Shown here: positions 60,832 through 64,000 of the stretch, piece after piece
How the letters are laid out: every line of letters begins with the position of its first letter
Numbering within the stretch: position 1 is the stretch's first letter
Assembly: GCF_005876835.1 (NCBI RefSeq)
Contig: NZ_PPSW01000016.1
Location: forward strand, 120,981 to 184,980
Source: Pseudoalteromonas phenolica
Lineage (GTDB): Bacteria > Pseudomonadota > Gammaproteobacteria > Enterobacterales > Alteromonadaceae
Direction: 5' to 3'
Length of the DNA: 64,000 nt
The notes under the pieces: model-generated
What the model was told of the DNA's origin: nothing
Database searches by the model: none
What the model saw: only the letters and a program-made list of their open reading frames with translations
Made by a program: the position numbers and the translations under genes

Positions 60832-61536
60832 ATGAGTATCAAAGTATTATTAGTAGAAGATGATGAACTTTTAGCAAAACGCATTATAAGCCATTTTGCT
60901 GAAACAGAATTTAGCATCGAAATTGATAGTACCGGTGCAACTGCATTAGCCAAAGTGCAGCAAGCAACGCAAGCTCAAGAACGGTTTGTGCTGGCTATCG
61001 TCGATATTGTTTTACCTGCCACTGACGGTTTAGCATTAGCGAAAGAACTTAATACCTTGACAGATATTGGTGTTATCATGTTATCTAGCAGAGATTCTCA
61101 AGCTGATAGGATCGCAGGCTTAGCGCAAGGTGCTGATGACTATGTTTGTAAGCCCGTTGACCTACTTGAACTTGAATTAAGAATGCGCGCTTTGTGTAAG
61201 CGATTAACGATTGCAAATGATGACGATGAGTCTGAAGAGTTTATTGAGTACTCAGATTTCAAACTTCATCCAGATAACCGCACTCTGATTAATGGCGCAG
61301 CTGAAGAATCAAGATTAACTGAAGCTGAGCACAAAGTACTTATTTGTTTAATCGCAAATGCAGGTAAGGCGACTTCTCGAGAAAAAATCTCAGAAGATAT
61401 CGGCCAGCCAGACTGGAGCCCAAGTGATCGAACGGTTGACGTACTTATCGGCCGCTTGCGTAAGAAGCTAGGTGATGAAAAAGAACAAAAACGCATAGTT
61501 ACTGTTCGCGGTAAAGGCTATATGCTATCTACTTAA
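60832..61536 (+). CDS. OmpR-family response regulator, orphan
   Basis: A 234 aa two-component regulator. The REC domain (about 1-115) has EDDELL, the phosphoacceptor in AIVDIVLPATDG (about residue 57) and Lys in DDYVCKPVDLLEL (about 107). A linker is followed by an OmpR-type winged helix (about 140-230: LTEAEHKVLICLIANAGKATSREKISEDI, then RTVDVLIGRLRKKLGDEK and RGKGYMLST). No histidine kinase is next to it. The 3' end overlaps the convergent comM gene by 4 bp. A perfect palindrome upstream suggests autoregulation. Confidence 0.9.
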   Translation: MSIKVLLVEDDELLAKRIISHFAETEFSIEIDSTGATALAKVQQATQAQERFVLAIVDIVLPATDGLALAKELNTLTDIGVIMLSSRDSQADRIAGLAQGADDYVCKPVDLLELELRMRALCKRLTIANDDDESEEFIEYSDFKLHPDNRTLINGAAEESRLTEAEHKVLICLIANAGKATSREKISEDIGQPDWSPSDRTVDVLIGRLRKKLGDEKEQKRIVTVRGKGYMLST

Positions 61537-63044
61537 TACGCTGTTAGCTGAGCAAGTAATCGTTCAAAAGCACGATAACTTAACGCCTCTTTAAGAGAGG
61601 CTAAATCAATATCCTCCTGCAAGTTTAAATCTGCAATAGTACGCGCCACCTTCAAAACCTTATGATATGAACGTGGTGACAAAGCCAATTTCTCGGCAGC
61701 TTTCCCCAGAAACATAGCATCTGCTTTTGATAATCCACAATGTGATTGCAGTTCTTTAGTTGATAACGCTGCATTGTTTTTTTCTTGTCGTTGATAAGCA
61801 AACTGAACGGCTTTTTCTACCCGCATACAAATGTCAGCGCTCGATTCTTCAGGCTGATTAGACTGAAGCTCTTCAGTCGTTAACCTTGGTAATTCCACTT
61901 GCAGGTCGATTCTATCTAAAAATGGTCCTGATACTTTTGATAGATATTTTAACACTTGATCAGGTGTTGCCCGTTTATCGCTATGATGCCCAGTTGGACT
62001 GGGATTAAGTGCAGCAACCAACTGAAAGCTTGCAGGAAAGTCGACCTGCCTAGCAGCACGAGAAATAGTGACTCGGCCCGTCTCCATCGGCGTTCTCAGC
62101 GAATCTAAAACCTTTCTATCAAATTCAGGCAGCTCATCTAAAAACAAAATACCATTATGCGCCAATGATATTTCTCCAGGCTTAGGGTTGGACGACCCAC
62201 CAACTAATGCAACTGCTGAGCAAGTATGGTGCGGAGATCTGAATGGACGGTTCAACCAGTTTTGATGTGTGACCGACTGCCCTACTAGAGAGTACACAGC
62301 AGCAGTTTCAAGTGCTTGCTGCGTTGTCATTTGAGGCATAATTGTTGGAATACGTTGAGCCAACATAGATTTACCGGTACCAGGCGGCCCCAAGAAAAGC
62401 AGGTTATGACCACCTGCCGCTGCAATTTCTAATACTCTCTTTGCTATTTTCTGACCTTTCACATCACTCATATCTAATTGCTCAAGAGACTGTTCAGAAA
62501 CTTGATCGTAAGTAATATTTAAAGTGAGTGATTGCTGCCCATGCAGATCCAGCCAAATTTCTTGTAAGCTGGTGACGGCTTTTCTATTTGACTGAGATAC
62601 TAAACTTGCAAGTTGATCGTTACCTTTCGGGATATAAGCAACATGATTTTCTTCAGTCGCAGCCATAACCGAAGGCAAAATCGCAGTAATAGCAGAAAGC
62701 TCACCGCTTAATGCAAGCTCACCAAAAAATTCAAAGTTACTTATCTCTGTATTTTGTAATTGACCAGAAGCAACCAAGATCCCAACGGCAATTGCGAGGT
62801 CATATCGTCCGCCTTCTTTTGGCAAATCTGCAGGCGCTAAGTTTACTGTTATACGTTGGTCTGGGAACAGAAAGCCTGAATTAACGAGAGCAGAGCGTAC
62901 TCGTTCCTTAGACTCTTTTACTGAAGTTTCAGGAAGACCAACAATGATAAAAGCAGGAAGCCCATTGCTTAGATGCACCTCAACCGTCACTTTAGGTGCT
63001 TTGACACCCACTTGCGCACGGGTAAGAATTTTTGCTAAAGACAT
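61533..63044 (-). CDS. comM: YifB/ComM family AAA+ ATPase (Mg chelatase-like)
   Basis: ComM (YifB, historically Mg-chelatase-like) is a hexameric helicase that promotes branch migration in natural transformation in Vibrio and Haemophilus. The 503 aa protein has an N-terminal Lon-like domain (VEVHLSNGLPAFIIVGLPETSVKESKERVRSALVNSGF), Walker A GPPGTGKSMLAQRI (about residue 220), Walker B ILFLDELPEFDRKVLDSLR (about 294-312), sensor and C-terminal helix bundle. The set is complete. It is 17 bp after the TRIC gene on the same strand. Confidence 0.93.
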   Translation of the reverse strand: MSLAKILTRAQVGVKAPKVTVEVHLSNGLPAFIIVGLPETSVKESKERVRSALVNSGFLFPDQRITVNLAPADLPKEGGRYDLAIAVGILVASGQLQNTEISNFEFFGELALSGELSAITAILPSVMAATEENHVAYIPKGNDQLASLVSQSNRKAVTSLQEIWLDLHGQQSLTLNITYDQVSEQSLEQLDMSDVKGQKIAKRVLEIAAAGGHNLLFLGPPGTGKSMLAQRIPTIMPQMTTQQALETAAVYSLVGQSVTHQNWLNRPFRSPHHTCSAVALVGGSSNPKPGEISLAHNGILFLDELPEFDRKVLDSLRTPMETGRVTISRAARQVDFPASFQLVAALNPSPTGHHSDKRATPDQVLKYLSKVSGPFLDRIDLQVELPRLTTEELQSNQPEESSADICMRVEKAVQFAYQRQEKNNAALSTKELQSHCGLSKADAMFLGKAAEKLALSPRSYHKVLKVARTIADLNLQEDIDLASLKEALSYRAFERLLAQLTAY

Positions 63045-63061
63045 ATCCTTGTCCCTATCAG

Positions 63062-63670
63062 TTAATATTTAAAAACGTGTATCACCCAGTTGTAACGCAT
63101 CGCCATCAATCGAACAAGCAAGGTGGTTAACATACCAAACAACATGCTTACTTCTATCGCTATAGAAAAAGACATCAACTGAGTATAGACTATCCCACCT
63201 AAAATACAGGTAATTGCATAGAGTTGACCTTTTAAAAGCAGGGGGATATCACCTGCGAGCACATCACGGATCACCCCACCAAAACACCCTGTAAGCACTC
63301 CCATTATCACTGACGTTGTAGCAGGCATACCGATAAACATGGCTTTTTGCGTACCCATCACAGCAAAAAGTGCCAAACCGAACGCGTCTGCCACCTGTAA
63401 AAATTTACTCGGAATTTGCTTTTGCTGGTTCAATACAACAATACTGATCAATACTGCACTAAAGATAGCAATGAAATAACTTGGATCATGCAGCCAAAAA
63501 ACCGGTTCATCTAAAATAATATCCCTCAGCGTTCCGCCACCGATTCCTGTTACCGCTGCAAGCACGACAACACCAAAACCATCTAAATGCTTTTTATGAG
63601 CAATAAGGGTCCCAGAAATAGCAAAAACCATTACACCGAGTAAGTCGAACCAATGGATAAGATCACTCAT
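63062..63670 (-). CDS. TRIC-type (UPF0126) cation channel protein
   Basis: A 202 aa inner-membrane protein made of two UPF0126 repeats, each with three helices. The repeat signatures are GIGGGTLRDIILDEPVFW in the first half and GCFGGVIRDVLAGDIPLL in the second. The family includes YicG/YadS in E. coli, and bacterial TRIC proteins conduct K+ or other monovalent cations. It is 17 bp upstream of comM on the same strand, so they could be one transcript. Confidence 0.88.
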   Translation of the reverse strand: MSDLIHWFDLLGVMVFAISGTLIAHKKHLDGFGVVVLAAVTGIGGGTLRDIILDEPVFWLHDPSYFIAIFSAVLISIVVLNQQKQIPSKFLQVADAFGLALFAVMGTQKAMFIGMPATTSVIMGVLTGCFGGVIRDVLAGDIPLLLKGQLYAITCILGGIVYTQLMSFSIAIEVSMLFGMLTTLLVRLMAMRYNWVIHVFKY

Positions 63671-63749
63671 TAAAATTCCTGAAAATAGACAGATATGAAA
63701 AGCTAATTAAAAATGAATTATAAATTAATTTTTTAAATATTAAAGTAAA

Positions 63750-63837
63750 GTGCAAAAGGTTACCGACGGCGAACGAAGTGAGTGCGGTTCTTTTGCGCAA
63801 GAAAGGTGTAAAAGGCTAGCGACAGTGAACGAAGTGA
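63750..63837. repeat. Two imperfect direct repeats forming hairpins
   Basis: Copy 1 (63750-63781) and copy 2 (63806-63837) share GTG-AAAAGG and GAACGAAGTGA, 56 bp apart. Part of copy 1 can pair with the sequence after it (GTGCAAAAGG with TTCTTTTGCGC). The repeated GAACGAAGTGAG core looks like an intergenic repeat known in this genus. The remainder of 63671-64000 shows no gene; a run AAAAAAGCCCG at the edge may be the beginning of a terminator. Confidence 0.55.
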
Positions 63838-64000
63838 AGCAAGCCAGTTTAGCTGTAGCTGAGGGTGTATGTTTCAGAGTGATAAGAGAGGCTACTGTGA
63901 AGGCTGCTCATTTCACCTTGCGCTAATTCGTCTTTTTATCACTGTGCATCACCTCATCACCGTGCAGGACGATTTAGCACCATAAACGCAAAAAAGCCCG

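Overview
The window is a stretch of chromosome from a marine gammaproteobacterium of the order Alteromonadales, most likely Pseudoalteromonas. This rests on moderate AT richness, proteins of gammaproteobacterial type throughout, and gene orders typical of that class: rpsF-priB-rpsR-rplI, orn divergent from rsgA-psd, rpmB-rpmG-radC-coaBC-slmA, fxsA-groES-groEL, aroQ-accB-accC, mreB-mreC-mreD-maf-rng-yhdP-tldD, and ssb close to uvrA. I see no prophage, transposase, CRISPR array or plasmid gene. The genus is an inference; no 16S rRNA gene is present.

Layout. Positions 1-5500 hold the end-truncated gene of a type IV pilin, the S6/PriB/S18/L9 operon with a likely S6:S18-responsive leader, two identical tRNA-Gly(GCC) genes separated by decayed tRNA-like spacers, then orn, rsgA and psd. 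Positions 5600-9150 hold L33, L28, radC, coaBC and slmA, followed by a 162 bp MITE-like palindromic repeat. Positions 9400-18500 are more accessory: a large secreted S9 peptidase, a DUF3016 protein, a two-gene RND efflux system and a lipoprotein of the endonuclease/exonuclease/phosphatase family. Positions 18600-26200 are core again: groEL, groES with a sigma-32 promoter, fxsA, cutA-dsbD and aroQ-accB-accC. Positions 26200-36900 form one long leftward block: mreB, mreC, mreD, maf, rng, yhdP, a nitrilase-family gene and tldD, nearly all overlapping or closely spaced, covering cell shape, RNA turnover and envelope functions.

Positions 36900-47800 contain a SUMF1/PEGA exported protein, a PLP enzyme, a degenerate GGDEF-EAL protein resembling CsrD/MshH, ssb, the transporter gene yajR, a solute-binding protein and uvrA. 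In Vibrio and relatives the MSHA pilus cluster lies between the mshH/csrD gene and mreB; here that interval holds only two unrelated genes. Positions 47900-50230 carry two tandem paralogous membrane proteins that I cannot assign to any family; they are the best candidate in the window for something undescribed. The remainder (50200-63700) is a tightly packed accessory-plus-core mix: thioesterase, 2OG-Fe(II) oxygenase, yacL, AEC transporter, AtoE-like transporter, M50 protease, REC-EAL phosphodiesterase, CNNM/CBS protein, a DPP-type S9 peptidase, an orphan OmpR-type regulator with a perfect palindrome upstream, comM/yifB and a TRIC-type channel. Five convergent pairs across positions 40000-61600 overlap at their 3' ends.

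Start codons were moved inward from the longest reading frame for rpsR, groES, fxsA, tldD, the SUMF1 protein, the csrD-like gene, uvrA, the second membrane paralogue, yacL, the AEC transporter, the M50 protease and the DPP peptidase. Reasons are given in each entry. No database search was run; family names come from recognising motifs and gene order.
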